Below, piece after piece: positions 45,542 through 57,639 of a DNA stretch of 64,000 nucleotides. Position 1 is the stretch's first letter. Each line of letters starts with the position of its first letter. Origin of the DNA: Welwitschia mirabilis (taxonomy: Eukaryota; Gnetophyta; Gnetopsida; Welwitschiales); NCBI GenBank assembly GCA_051453625.1, contig JBOZIK010000001.1:130268790-130332789 (forward strand), read 5' to 3'. Below the pieces are notes generated by a model. That model saw nothing but the letters and a program-made list of their open reading frames with translations. It did no database searches and was not told the DNA's origin. The position numbers and the translations under genes were made by a program.

Positions 45542-48330
45542 TTAGTTATGTTGAATGCCTCATAGTATGTTAACTAATTCATCTAAACATTTAAACCTAT
45601 GAACTCTTAAATGGAGGACAACTATCCCATTAGTTAAAATATCATTCCATAAAGTTATCCTAGATTATATAACTATTATAATAACTTTTAGCACTAAAAA
45701 CATTATGATCATAAAATATATATTTCATAAAAGATTTCAAGATTGGAATTTTTTTGTATTATTTTTGAATTTAAAGCATACAAAAATATCTCTTAGACCC
45801 CTAGCTAATTTACATTACTATTAAAAAAGTTCTTGTAGCTATCTTTGCATTTAGTTATAAAAATTTTATTGTTATTTTATTTTTTAAAATTTTTCATTTC
45901 TAGTAGTTACATCATACGTAATTAGTTTAAAATTATAAAAGTTATTAAATCATACCTATTAAATTAATGTTATTTCTTCACAAACTTGATATCAATATTA
46001 GTAATTGAAAAGGTAGTAAAAACTTAATTGCTAGTCAACTTGCTTATCATTAACTCATTGATGACTTATTTTAACCCATCAATAAATCTTTTCTACATAA
46101 TCAAATTTATGTTTATTCATCACATATTTGTTTGCATCTTATGTTAACTATTTCTAAAATCAATTCATATCTCATAATATTATGAATTATGAAAAACATA
46201 GATTTTTATCACAAATGAGTTATTATCTTTAAGACGTTTGTACAACCTTGATTAAATCATACAAAATGTATCTAGTATCATGATTATATTACAATTATTT
46301 TATTAAGAACTCTATGAAGGACATATCTTTATTAGTAAAAATACCACTAAATTATTCTAGTATTGATCTATTTTCAAGAATTCTTAGAAAATTGTTAAAG
46401 GGTAGATTACATTTCTAATAAGAATATTATACCATGAATTCTACCATAGAAGTTACGAATTTTTCATATTTGTGATATGTATTCCTAAATTTTTTCCCTT
46501 CAACTATTTAAAAAACCAATATATTCTAGTTTATGTTGATTATATCACTAAGTAGGTTGAATCTTATCTATGTATAGATTGTGATACTAAGATAGCAATT
46601 AAATTCCATTGCAAGAATATCTTATTCTAATTTAGCATATTCAAAACCCTAATTAGTAGTGGATGTACCTATTATCATCTACATTCTTAACAAGCTTTAA
46701 AGAAATGTATAATAACCTATAACGTTTCTCCCAAATATTATCCATAAATCAAAAAGAAAAATGTTATTGTCTTTTATAAGTCACAATAGAAAGATATATA
46801 AATCAGTATCACACTTGAAAATATAAGCCACAAAGTCTACAATATTATTGACTTTCATGAATCACAACTCATTATGTGCATTGCCATTAAAAGAATATAA
46901 CTATGAAGAAAATGAAAGTGGAAAAATCCATTGTAATTGATTGTTTTGATAGTTAAAATGTATAAGGTAAGAAAGAATGGAAAACACCTAACAACTATAA
47001 TCTCTTAATCAATTTGACTTATAATTTATTATTATTATTATTCTTATTAGAATATTTTCATATAAAAGGAAAAAACCTTTCCATTCTCTCTTTATTGTAT
47101 ATTTGTTAAAATTTCAACTCATAAATGTATAATTATTCCACATCTTTTTTTTTTGTGTAGAATTTGAGATTTTCAAGAAAATGAGGGATGCATTCTTATT
47201 AAGTCAGAAGAGTTATAGCATACAAGATGAACAACTTCATATCCTATGAGATAGTTATGTCTTATCTTTAATTAATTCTTAATAATTCTTTATATGAATA
47301 TTTTTTTTTCAAACATATATTTGTATGAATGCAAGAATGCTACATCATATGAAATTTGATTTTTCTATAACTATATTAGAAAAAATATTTCAAAGAATAT
47401 AAGAAGAATATAAAAAGATAAAATAAGATTAAAAGGTAAGGTTACAAGGAATTAAACATTATAAAAAAATTATTGTGTCTCTAAAAAAATGTGTTTTTTC
47501 AAGTAACTGATACCCATAATTGTCATGAAAACATTAGAAAACAACTAGAAATTACTTCATAAAACAAAAAAATTTGCATAAAAATATGTCATTAACCATA
47601 GAATTATTTATTATAGAAAATTAAATAATCAAAAAGTTTCAAAAACAATTGGATGTGAGAGAACATAAAAGGTAATTAAAAAATCCATTTTCATGTTTTG
47701 ATTAATCTAAATGAAATTTTCTATAGTAGTTACTAGAAGTTTCTTTTCCAACCTAAGTAATTTTCACGAGAGCTTATATTTTTAAGTAACTTAGGTATTA
47801 TATGTACTTTATGTAACGGAAGTGTTTTTTTAACATTGTAGGTTATTGTACTGAAGACCCTATCCTAACTAATGATAATAAGAAAAAGAACAAAAGTAAG
47901 ATTACATATAAGTGTTTGGGAAGAAGAATAACAATTAAATAATTATAAAATATAGATAAATAACCAAAATGTGAATATTAGTTATTTAGTTTTTAGTATT
48001 AAAATTTATTTATACTTATATTCTTTTTAAAGTCTTTAATGAATATTCTTCTACAAATAATATGTTCACCCTATAAATGTTTAATAGTTACATGTATTTT
48101 TAACAAATATTTCAATCATGTTAAGAGAAAGGCTGAGGTAAGATGTATTATTATTATTATTTACTTCAAAAATTTCAATATTACATTTTTACATGTAACA
48201 AGCATAAATTCTATAATCAATTACTTCTATGTCTTTAAACTATGAGTAGATGCTAATAGTTAGATTTAATAGAAGTGTATACTAAGTTGTGATCTACAAA
48301 AAACATGAATTTGTGCTTTTTAAGTCTTGA
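45542..48330. other. Featureless AT-rich DNA before Athila #3 coding remains
   Basis: No frame with protein-like content and no LTR or gag that I can identify. It might be the decayed gag/leader of Athila #3, or host DNA. Confidence 0.45.
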
Positions 48331-48830
48331 AATGAAAAAAACCTATAAGAAATCATAGGAATTTAGAAAGATAAGATTTACAGTTGTTTTTAATATTACA
48401 TATTTCTAATTCCAACTCACAAATAAAAATTAAAGGCCTTAATAGGCTTAGACTCTAGCATAAATGTAGTGACTTATAAAAACTATAAAGAATTAAGAAG
48501 CCTAAAATTAATAGTATATAAAAGAGAAGTGTGCATGATAGATGTATTAGTAATTTAACCTAAATAAAATGGTTAATACACTTATGTAACTTCAAGTTTT
48601 TGGGTATTTACTTAATTTTTGTTTATGAAAATAAAGAAAAGTAGGAATGCTAAACATTCCATTACTTTTGAGAAGACATGAATGGTACTTGAAATTACAA
48701 AAATATACTCTAGAAAAGGAGGTATGAAAATTAATTTACAATATTTAAGACAAGAAATAATAATTTTAAAACAACTAAAATAGAAAAATTTAGTACTAAT
48801 ACATAAGGTAAAACTAAATTAATCATGTTA
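48330..48830 (+). pseudogene. Protease remnant of Athila #3
   Basis: LIGLDSSINVVTYKNYKELRSLKLI at about 48,440-48,510 corresponds to the Athila protease active-site block (DLGSSIN.LPYK.Y.EL); the catalytic Asp reads as Gly (IGLDSS). Further on, traces such as FLFMKIKKSRNAKH and GGMKINLQYL at about 48,620-48,760 match the late protease and the block after it. Confidence 0.62.
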
Positions 48831-48959
48831 AAACAAATACAAATTTCATTACAAACATAAGAAATATAAAATCATAAAAAAAGTAAATGTATCAACCATG
48901 GATATAAATTAAGAAAAAGAAAAATAGCAAAAAAGGAAAAGTTTAAAAACTTCCTCTAA

Positions 48960-49427
48960 AATAGGGACTTAAATATGTTGAATTAGTCCTTGATAAACCT
49001 TCAACCATTAATAGAAAAATAGCTCACTTACAAAGTAGAAAACTAAAAGAATGTTGAGAAAAAGGAATTGTGCCTTTGTTTGAAATCATATCAAATGAAT
49101 TAATCATAAAGCCTATAGATATAATATTTGTTTAAATACTTTTATAAAACATATTAGACAACCTCAAAGAATATGTAAACATGTAATAAGTTACAAATTA
49201 GAACTAAATAGATTATTAAATATAGGATTTATATATATCTAGTTGTAACAATGGTTCTAAAGAAAGGAAATAAATGGAGGATTTTTATAGACTTTAGGAT
49301 GTTAAATGCTACTACTTATAAAGATCATTTTTTTGGTCCTTTGTTGATCAAGTCCCAGAAAAAAATATGAGGCCATCAGTTTTATATCATTATAGATTAA
49401 TACAATTAGTATAATTAAATACCTATA
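48960..49427 (+). pseudogene. RT N-terminal half of Athila #3
   Basis: From about 49,160 traces fit the pre-RT segment (RQPQRI..., L.RLLNIGFIYI), then KKGNKWRIFIDFRMLNATTYKDHF at 49,257-49,330 and a GHQFY..D.Y..YN.IPI block that ends exactly at the solo LTR. The remainder continues at 62,894. Confidence 0.82.
49423..49427. repeat. Target-site duplication CTATA of the solo LTR, left copy
   Basis: CTATA precedes LTR start TGTCATATC and recurs at 62,889-62,893. Confidence 0.87.
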
Positions 49428-50955
49428 TGTCATATCCCATTTTTGATAGACCTTATTTACTTAAATATTAAGTATATTAAGCTTTAGTCAAATGATTAAT
49501 TATCCTTATTTAAAGGCCTTATCGAAATAAGATGTTATTTTAAATTAACCTTAGTTTATAATTTTCATAATTTACTATGGAAATTATAAAAATTATGTTA
49601 AAAGGTTTTTATGAAAATTCTATCCAAACATTTAAAATTAGATGATCACATTATGTGAGAAATTAAAATCACATAATAAAACTAATAAATTGAAAATTTC
49701 AAGAGGACATAATTATATACTTTTGCATCTTATTTACTCATTTAAGCTCTTGGTAAATGTGATAGGTGTACTATATTATAAATAAACATTTTATTCCTTG
49801 TGTTATGTAATTAATCGATTTTATGCATTTTACAATAAATGAGCACTTGAATAAGTACATGCACTCTTACTTAGAAACCTAGAATGATAATGAGCAAATT
49901 TACTCTACCTTGACTTTTATGTTCTTGATATGTGTAAAGGCACTTGTCTCATATCACATTCGTTGTTTTATTCATTAAAATGGAAGAGTTTATCTCATTA
50001 TGCCACATGATAATTTTGAGGTCTATGAATTTATTCTTTTGGTGCATGTCTTAGATGAAATAAACTTCCTTGTGAGCCTATGAAGGATTAAAAAGAAGCT
50101 AACGTGAGGAAATGATGCATGTAACTAATCTTGATAATTAAAGTAAGAAGATTACTCACCCTAATTACATGCATGAGTCATAAATATGATCTCTTTTTAT
50201 ACTCCAATGTCACTTATTACTCATCACATTTATTAATGTTAAATCATGTGACCTTCTAATCTTGAGCTATGTGCCTTTGTTTATCTATACATAGAAATCA
50301 TTTCCTCTCTTGTGAAAAGATATACTTTTCATTATTTTTATACAAATGCATTTCCTTATTTGCTTTATCCTTCTTTCATTCTCTTGCTTGTAAAGCTTGG
50401 AGCCTAAAAGCTTGAAGATAAGGAACTCTTGAATTTGAATCTCCATCAATCTTCAAATATCAAGAACTTACTAATCTTACCAAGTAAGACCTTTACTCTT
50501 ATTGTCCATATGATCTATTTTTAAGATTCTAGTGTAATGATGTAATATTACATTAGGAAATTATTTATGATTTTTATGTAATTATGTTATAAAATATCAT
50601 TCCCTTCCATTGGCTCTCACCAAGACACTAGGAAGATATGATTGATCTCTTATGGAAAATAAAAACATTACAGCTTATTTATTAGTAGATATAAATTAGT
50701 GATTTTTTTATAAGTCTAGGATTGTGTTTTGAACATGAAAATGTAAAAACAATAATTATTCTAATGAGTAGTCTTTTTTAAAAAAATTATTTATTAAAAT
50801 ACATTAGAAAATAAATGGAAAAAATAGTAAGCAAGTAATTTATATGTTTATTACTATCTTTTAAGATATCTGCAAAGTTAAGCATCATAAGTTGTAGGAA
50901 ACTAAATAACCTTTTCAAAACATCTTGAATCATTTAAATACTGAGTATTTTGGAA

Positions 50956-51556
50956 NNNNNNNNNNNNNNNNNNNNNNNNNNNNNNNNNNNNNNNNNNNNN
51001 NNNNNNNNNNNNNNNNNNNNNNNNNNNNNNNNNNNNNNNNNNNNNNNNNNNNNNNNNNNNNNNNNNNNNNNNNNNNNNNNNNNNNNNNNNNNNNNNNNNN
51101 NNNNNNNNNNNNNNNNNNNNNNNNNNNNNNNNNNNNNNNNNNNNNNNNNNNNNNNNNNNNNNNNNNNNNNNNNNNNNNNNNNNNNNNNNNNNNNNNNNNN
51201 NNNNNNNNNNNNNNNNNNNNNNNNNNNNNNNNNNNNNNNNNNNNNNNNNNNNNNNNNNNNNNNNNNNNNNNNNNNNNNNNNNNNNNNNNNNNNNNNNNNN
51301 NNNNNNNNNNNNNNNNNNNNNNNNNNNNNNNNNNNNNNNNNNNNNNNNNNNNNNNNNNNNNNNNNNNNNNNNNNNNNNNNNNNNNNNNNNNNNNNNNNNN
51401 NNNNNNNNNNNNNNNNNNNNNNNNNNNNNNNNNNNNNNNNNNNNNNNNNNNNNNNNNNNNNNNNNNNNNNNNNNNNNNNNNNNNNNNNNNNNNNNNNNNN
51501 NNNNNNNNNNNNNNNNNNNNNNNNNNNNNNNNNNNNNNNNNNNNNNNNNNNNNNNN
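50956..51556. other. Assembly gap, 601 N, hiding the left Athila #4 boundary
   Basis: By comparison with 12,340-12,680 and with the 3' LTR of Athila #4, the gap should hold about 335 bases of Tekay-like LTR and about 80 bases of the Athila #4 LTR start. Confidence 0.9.
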
Positions 51557-52880
51557 TTAATCATAAAATATGTATTTTATTATTTTTAAAATAAAATAAA
51601 ATGTTTTTTTTTTCCATATTAAACTACAAATATTTAAGCCACTTTTGGAACACATGGTGAAACATGGACTCAATTCCGCATAAAACAACAGTGGAAAATG
51701 GAGACATGAGGGCATGACACATAGCAGAAGAAATTGAAGATACATAGTAGAGGCATGTAAAGGTGGCATTAGAGACGTGTGACAATAGCATTAGTTGGTA
51801 GAGGAATTTGACTCCAAATGCCACATGTTGGACTTATCATGATGAATAATTCATCAAATGCTACATAACAAAGACTCCATCAAATGCTATCTAACGACCT
51901 TCACAAAATGCTATAAGATAGAATCTTATGTACCTAACAATAAATTATGAATATCCTATCTAACACTACCTATAAAATAGCCTTGAACCCTTTATTGTAT
52001 TTATCTTTATCTTAGAGAAATTGGAGACTTTGCAGCATTGACTTGTGATGGCNNNNNNNNNNNNNNNNNNNNNNNNNNNNNNNNNNNNNNNNNNNNNNNN
52101 NNNNNNNNNNNNNNNNNNNNNNNNNNNNNNNNNNNNNNNNNNNNNNNNNNNNTACCTATAAAATAGCCTTGAACCCTTTATTGTATTTATCTTTATCTTA
52201 GATAAATTGGAGACTTTGCAGCATTGACTTGTGATGGCTTTCTAGGCGACTCTTCAGAGGAGTGAGCTAGTCTCTAAGGATTGCTAAGGAGTTTTTTCTA
52301 CTTCCTTATTTCTTTGTTGTAAAGTTTTTCTTTTTGTAATGTAAAATTTATTTTTATTTGATCTTGAGTATGAGTAATATCATAATTAGGATGCTCAGAC
52401 AACTTCTTCAATTATCAAGTTAAATTTAGTTATGTAAATTCCTCTTTATCACTTACTCTTTTAATTTCATATATCTTAAGTGCTTTATAGGCCCTTACTT
52501 TCTATTGTTATTTAAGGTTAAATTGTTAGTTGAATTTACTATTTATCATATGGTGGACAAGATTATGCCTTATGAATTGAACAGAAAGCACTTGATGATT
52601 TCTATTATTTTGTAGGAAGACAATTGGATAACTTTAGAGTGAAGGTTGCAAAGGATAAATTAATGATACCTTGGAGCTAATTTTCTTCCCTACTCTATTA
52701 GATAAAGTTTAAACTCAATTATAAATTTCATCTCTTATCATCTTTTATTTCCTTTTTATAACTTGCATTAGTATTAAAGCTAGTGTAAGTCTAGTCAATC
52801 CCCAATATTATTCCTAAGGAAGAATAATACTAGGTTTTGTACTTAGTTTAAATTTGAGACATTATACTATAAGTTAATCA
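51557..52880 (+). repeat. 5' LTR of Athila #4 (start in gap)
   Basis: It matches 60,367-61,540: TATTTAAGCCACTTTTGGAA, GCATAAAACAA.AGTG, AAATTGGAGACTTTG and CTTAGTTTAAATTT.AGACATT. It ends AAGTTAATCA at 52,880. A 100-N gap at 52,053-52,152 is flanked by an 86-base direct repeat with one visible mismatch and is probably spurious. Near 51,970 and 52,155, TATAAAATAG is the likely LTR TATA box (TATAAAAGGG in the 3' copy at about 60,820). Confidence 0.9.
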
Positions 52881-52885
52881 GAGTT

Positions 52886-52903
52886 TGACACTATTTCCAA
52901 GGA
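52886..52903 (+). other. Primer-binding site, tRNA-Asp type, Athila #4
   Basis: TGACACTATTTCCAAGGA aligns with TGGCGCCGTTGCCGGGGA; six of seven mismatches are G-to-A or C-to-T. It starts 5 bp after the LTR. Confidence 0.85.
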
Positions 52904-53540
52904 TAACAACATGATAGTAGATTAGAGTAGCACTTCTTTTTCTTTTTATAATTTTTTACTTTTCCAGTGGAGGGTACTAGTCCTTCTTCTTTTGATACCC
53001 AAACTGATCCTTTTCCTTTTTACTTTGTGTTTCTTTTCTTTTTTCCAGTGGTTGGTACTGATTATTTCCAATGTTATCTTAAAATGGTCCAACTTTTTAA
53101 AGTCTATTTTTAATTTCTTAACTTATTTTTTGAAATTTTAATGTTTGTTGCAGGTTACTTTGGAGTTAAGAAAATTTTAAAAATCTTAAAAAATTTTAAT
53201 CATACTTCACAATTATGTTTTAGGATTTTTTTCCTACTGTGTTTTTACTTGTCTCTACACACATATAAACATTAAAATTTTCCCCAAAAAATTTGTAATT
53301 CTTATTACATTTTACTCACATTCATCATTTCATTGCATTTGTAAATGATTATAATCTTTAAAAAAATTTTCACGATTTTACTCAATTTTATTTACATCTT
53401 TGTTTTATTTCATTGTAACCTTGACACTATAAACATTCTACCTACGATCAATGAATTTATTTGTAAAACCTTGAAACTTGTAATCCCTAAAAATCTTTTC
53501 TTTTTATTGTTTTGAATCATCTAAAACTATCTCTTGCATG
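52904..53540 (+). other. Leader of Athila #4
   Basis: T-rich, non-coding as far as can be read. The phrase CTTTTTCCAGTGG occurs twice (about 52,960 and 53,040), within a short diverged repeat. Confidence 0.5.
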
Positions 53541-53549
53541 ACCTGGATC

Positions 53550-55500
53550 CATGATAAAATAGGAATATTAACTTGAGACAACATGAACTCCTTTACCAAT
53601 CTCGAAAGAATGAGAGAACTTAGAACCTAAAATCAAGCTCATGAGGACTCTCAAGAACATACCTCAATTACACACAATAACTAAAATAATCAAACTACCT
53701 TACCATAAAATAGTTCAAATGATCAACTTGATCCCTTTAATGGAACTTATCAAATCAAGAAATGCTCAATAGATTACAAGCTTATTATTTTACCCAACAA
53801 GTGGCTAAATAATAGGTTATCCTCATGACTGCTGCAAATTAACCTAGGTAAACCCTTTATGATTACCTCTAACCACAAAGCTCAAGAACACCTTCTTAAA
53901 TAGTATTACCTCCTGTTAATCAAAGGCTAGAGTTTAAACCTTCCACTATCCAACTCTTACCCCATTTTCGTGGTCTTGAATCTAAAGATCATTACTTATA
54001 TATTAAGGAATTTGGGTGTGTCTTATTAATTATTCCTCATTATTCCAACACTCATGATGCACTTAGATTTACCTTATTCCATTTTTCCTTGAAAGAAAAG
54101 GCAAAATCCTAGTTGTACATTCTAAAACCCTTTTCCATTACAAATTGGATATACTTGAGTAAAGCCTTTATCTCTAAGTTCATTTCTAGTCATAAGACAA
54201 ATGTCCTTAGAAAATAAGTTATGAACTTTCAACTAAAGGATCATGAAACCTTTCCCTAAAATTTAGAAAGATATAAAGATTTATTATTAAAATTCCCCCA
54301 ACATGGTTTTAAACCAAATAGAGAGATAAGTTTCTTTTATGATGGGTTATCATAAATAACTACCAAGTAGTGGAAATGATGAGACTTCATAATTTCCTTA
54401 GCCTACCCCCAAAAAAGGTTTGGTCATATCTAGAAAGTGTAGTTGAGAGTTCAAAAAATTGGAAAAACCTATAAAACCTTCAAGATTACATCATCTAGTT
54501 AGGTCAACTAGTATCTTTAAGATCCTAGAAAACTTTGAAGTAAACAACAAAATTGACTAACTAGCAAGAAAGTTAGAATCAGTAACTACCTCATTCTCAA
54601 CCTTACATATGGTTATTAAACCTCAATGTTTAATTTTCCATATTGATAGTTATGAAACTATGAAATTCCCATCTATTTCTTTATTCCAAAACACTATTAA
54701 GGAATAGGTTAATGCAATAGAACAATGGAAAATTTTCAAAAATAACCCTTACTCAAACACTTACAATCCTAGTTGGTGAAATCATCCAAATTTATCTTGG
54801 AAGTAAGAAAATACCCCACAATAAAATTTCTAGATTAAAAATTCATTTCCCTAATCTTCTAATTCTTATCCTTTATCTTTAAACCATTAAAAAAATTTAT
54901 CTAACTCGTCAGATGATTTCAACAAGTTCATGAAAATATAAGAGCAAATAAATCAAAGACAAGAACAAACAAATTAAAGGTTTGAATAGATCCTAAACTA
55001 AATCCAACAAAACACCAACCTACATTATTTCATTAATAAACTAAAGAAAATCAGGGAAACTTTCAATGAACACCGAACCAAATCCAAAAGGAGTTAGATT
55101 CATAAAAGGAGTAGAACACCTAAAAAAGATCAAGTTTATACACCTTAGGAGTGAAAAAGAGCTAGAAAATCCATCCATACAAAATAAGCCTAAGGATTAA
55201 AAAAACCCCATAAGAAATAAGGAAAATAATAAGAGTCAAGAATCATTGCCCATTACAAATAACCATTACCCTTTACCCAATAATTTAGGAAGGAAAATAT
55301 AATTAAAAAAATAATTAGAAACCCTAAAAATTTTCAAAGAAATTAAAATAAATATTTTCCTTCTATAAGCCATAAAATAGGTTTCTTTCTTTGCTAAATT
55401 CCTTAAGGAATTATGCAGTATAAAAAGGCAGAAAAATGTTAAATCTAAAGCCTTTTAGCTTAGTAAACAAGTGTAATTCTCTAAAACCATTTCCCACCAA
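53550..55500 (+). pseudogene. Gag remnant of Athila #4
   Basis: Frame traces from MNSFTNLERMRELRT (about 53,581) run through the capsid region: FFLERKGK at about 54,090, an ERYKDLLLKFPQHGFKPN block at about 54,265-54,325 (Athila gag has ERY...L..CPHHG), and FFYDGLS at about 54,330-54,350. A charged C-terminal region without a clear zinc knuckle follows to about 55,400. Stops are mostly Gln, Arg and Trp decay. Confidence 0.8.
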
Positions 55501-55539
55501 AGTGAACAGACCTTGGGTGTCCTACACTTACCATTACCA

Positions 55540-56200
55540 TAGGCAATAGAACTCTCAACTAAGACTTGATGGATTTAGGAGCCAGTGTAAACTTACTTCC
55601 TTATAAAACCTATAAGGAGTTAGCTTGGAAGGACTCAAAAACACAAAAAATCCAACTCCAATTAGTGCATAACTCTATTAAAACATCATTAGGAGTCATC
55701 GAAGATGTTACAATTAAAGTAGATAGTTATTACTTCCTAGTAGGTTTTATGGTCTTAGACATGGAGAAGTCATCAAATTAAATAGTGTTTATCATATTAG
55801 AAAGACCATTCTTAGCAACCTCAAATTTCTTAATTAATTATAAGAGTGTATTAGTGAAAATTTCATTTGGCAACATGACTATAGAGCTAAACATCATTAA
55901 CACTATAAAGTTTCATTCAAATGGTAAAGGGATAGAGTACATAGATAGGATAGAAGACATTATTGAAGATCAAGAATCCACTTCTCATTTCTCTGAAAGT
56001 TATGAAACTAAAACATCTCAAGAAGCATGCCCTATAGTCCAAAATGAAGCTGACTTAGAACTTAAACCCTTACCTAATGATATGAAATATGTTTTCTTAG
56101 GGGATAATTTTACTTTCATAATAATCATAAACTGTTCCTTGAATCCATTTGAAGAAGAGAAATTTCTTAGACTCTTAAGAAAGAATAAATAGGCAATAGG
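55540..56200 (+). pseudogene. Aspartic protease and following segment of Athila #4
   Basis: Two open segments, 55,566-55,781 and 55,785-56,192, are separated only by a stop. The first holds MDLGASVNLLPYKTYKEL with the catalytic Asp and the usual Leu-Gly-Ala-Ser context intact, then LGVIEDVTIKVDSYYFLVGF. The second starts with ILERPFLATSNFLINYKS, the conserved end of the domain (Gly of ILGRPFL changed to Glu), then ISFGNMTIELNI and an acidic linker to the pre-RT block PNDMKYVFLGDN. Confidence 0.9.
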
Positions 56201-56329
56201 ATAAACCCTCTCGGATACTAGAGGCATCAACCTATTATTTGCATTCATCATATCTATGTAGAGGACAATGTCAAACCATCCATTAAAGCACAACATAGAA
56301 TAAATCCAACTATGAGGTCAATTATTAAA

Positions 56330-57060
56330 AATGAGGTAAAAAACTCCTAAATAATGGGATTATCTATTCTATTTTAGATAGAAAGTGGATAAATCTAACT
56401 CATACTGGAGCTAATGAATTAGGAATTACCCTTATCCCTAATAAGCATAATAAGCTTATCCATTTCAAACCTGCTATAAAATAGAGGATGTGTAATGATT
56501 ACAAAAAATTAAATTATATGTATTGAAAAGATCATTATCCCTTCTTTTCTAGATCAAATTTTATTAAACTTATAGGACACCCTTTTTACTATTTCTTGGA
56601 TAGTTAATTAAGTTATAACTAGATTGAAATTGCTCTTGAATATTAAGACAAAATCATCTTTACTGGTTTTTATAGAATGTTTGCTTATAAACGAATGCCC
56701 TTTGGCCTATGCAATGCACCTGCTACTTTCCAATGTTACATGTTCAGAATCTTCTTTGACTTATTAGATTTAGGTGTCAAAATCTTCATGGATAACTTCT
56801 TGGCTTATGAAAGCGGATTTAACCATTGTTTGAGTAACGTAGAACGTGTCCTTAAAATATGCATTAAAAAACACCTTGTACTCAACTAAGAAAAATTCCA
56901 ATTATTAGTAAATCAAGGTATAGTTTTAGGACATGTCATCTCTAAGAAAGTAATTTAGGTAGATCCTACTAAGATCTCATTGATTACATACTTATCAACC
57001 CCCTAGAAACAAAAAGATATTACATCTTTTTTAAGGCATGTAGGATACTATAGGCTTTTC
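56330..57060 (+). pseudogene. Reverse transcriptase of Athila #4
   Basis: Blocks in order: degraded R.CNDYKKLN at about 56,480-56,515, an open segment at 56,677-56,889 with MFAYKRMPFGLCNAPATFQ and the catalytic block VKIFMDNFLAYES, where the second Asp of MDDF is Asn, then GIVLGHVISKK at about 56,920. The connection ITSFLRHVGYYR follows at about 57,020-57,055. Confidence 0.9.
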
Positions 57061-57610
57061 ATTAAGGACTTTAGAAAAATATCTAAACCTTTGTATGACC
57101 TTTTAGGTAAGGATGCTTCCTTTGAATGGATTCTAGAGTGTCAAAATGCATTTGAATAATCCAAATAAAAACTAACTTCCAAATCCACTATCTAGCCACC
57201 TAATTAGAAGTTACCTTTTAAACTTATGTGTAATGCAAGTGACTTCATAGTAGGAGCTATGTTAGGGCAAAGAGTTAATAAAAAGTCAATGATTTACTAT
57301 GCCAATAAAACCTTAAATGATCCTTAAATTAATTACACTATCATACAGAAGAAGCTTCTGGCTATTATCTTTACTCTTGAAAATTTTAGGTAATAACTTT
57401 TAGGACCCAAGGTAGTCATTTACACTGATCACTTAGCCCTTAGATACCTTTTTATCAAAAAGGATTTAAAACCCCATCTTACCAGATGGATCCTTCTCCT
57501 TTAAGAATTTGATTTAGAGATTAAGAATAAGAAAGGCTTTGATAATATTATCGCAAATCATCTTTTATGCATATCTCCAAATAATATGCAAACATATTTG
57601 CTTATTAATG
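57060..57610 (+). pseudogene. RNase H of Athila #4
   Basis: KLPFKLMCNASDFIVGAMLGQR at about 57,210-57,272 (the first catalytic Asp of CDASD reads Asn), YYANKTLND, KKLLAIIFTLENFR and [17 protein letters not shown] at about 57,415-57,465 give a clear RNase H with few stops. Confidence 0.9.
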
Positions 57611-57639
57611 ATACTTTTCCTAACGAACATCTCTTTTAA

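Noticed and set aside
45542-48330. Possible host gene in the non-repeat stretch
   Set aside because: No frame shows protein-like composition, splice pattern or motif; the 68-codon frame at 48,039-48,245 is low-complexity AT-rich sequence.
50902-51594. Long frames across 50.9-51.6 kb, and similar ones at 13.0-13.7 and 22.9-23.5 kb
   Set aside because: They consist almost wholly of N and arise from gaps.
51557-51824. Two overlapping minus-strand frames of 66-70 codons
   Set aside because: They lie inside the 5' LTR of Athila #4 and are not kept in the 3' LTR.
56018-56296. 92-codon minus-strand frame
   Set aside because: It lies opposite the clear plus-strand protease/RT linker of Athila #4 and is its shadow.
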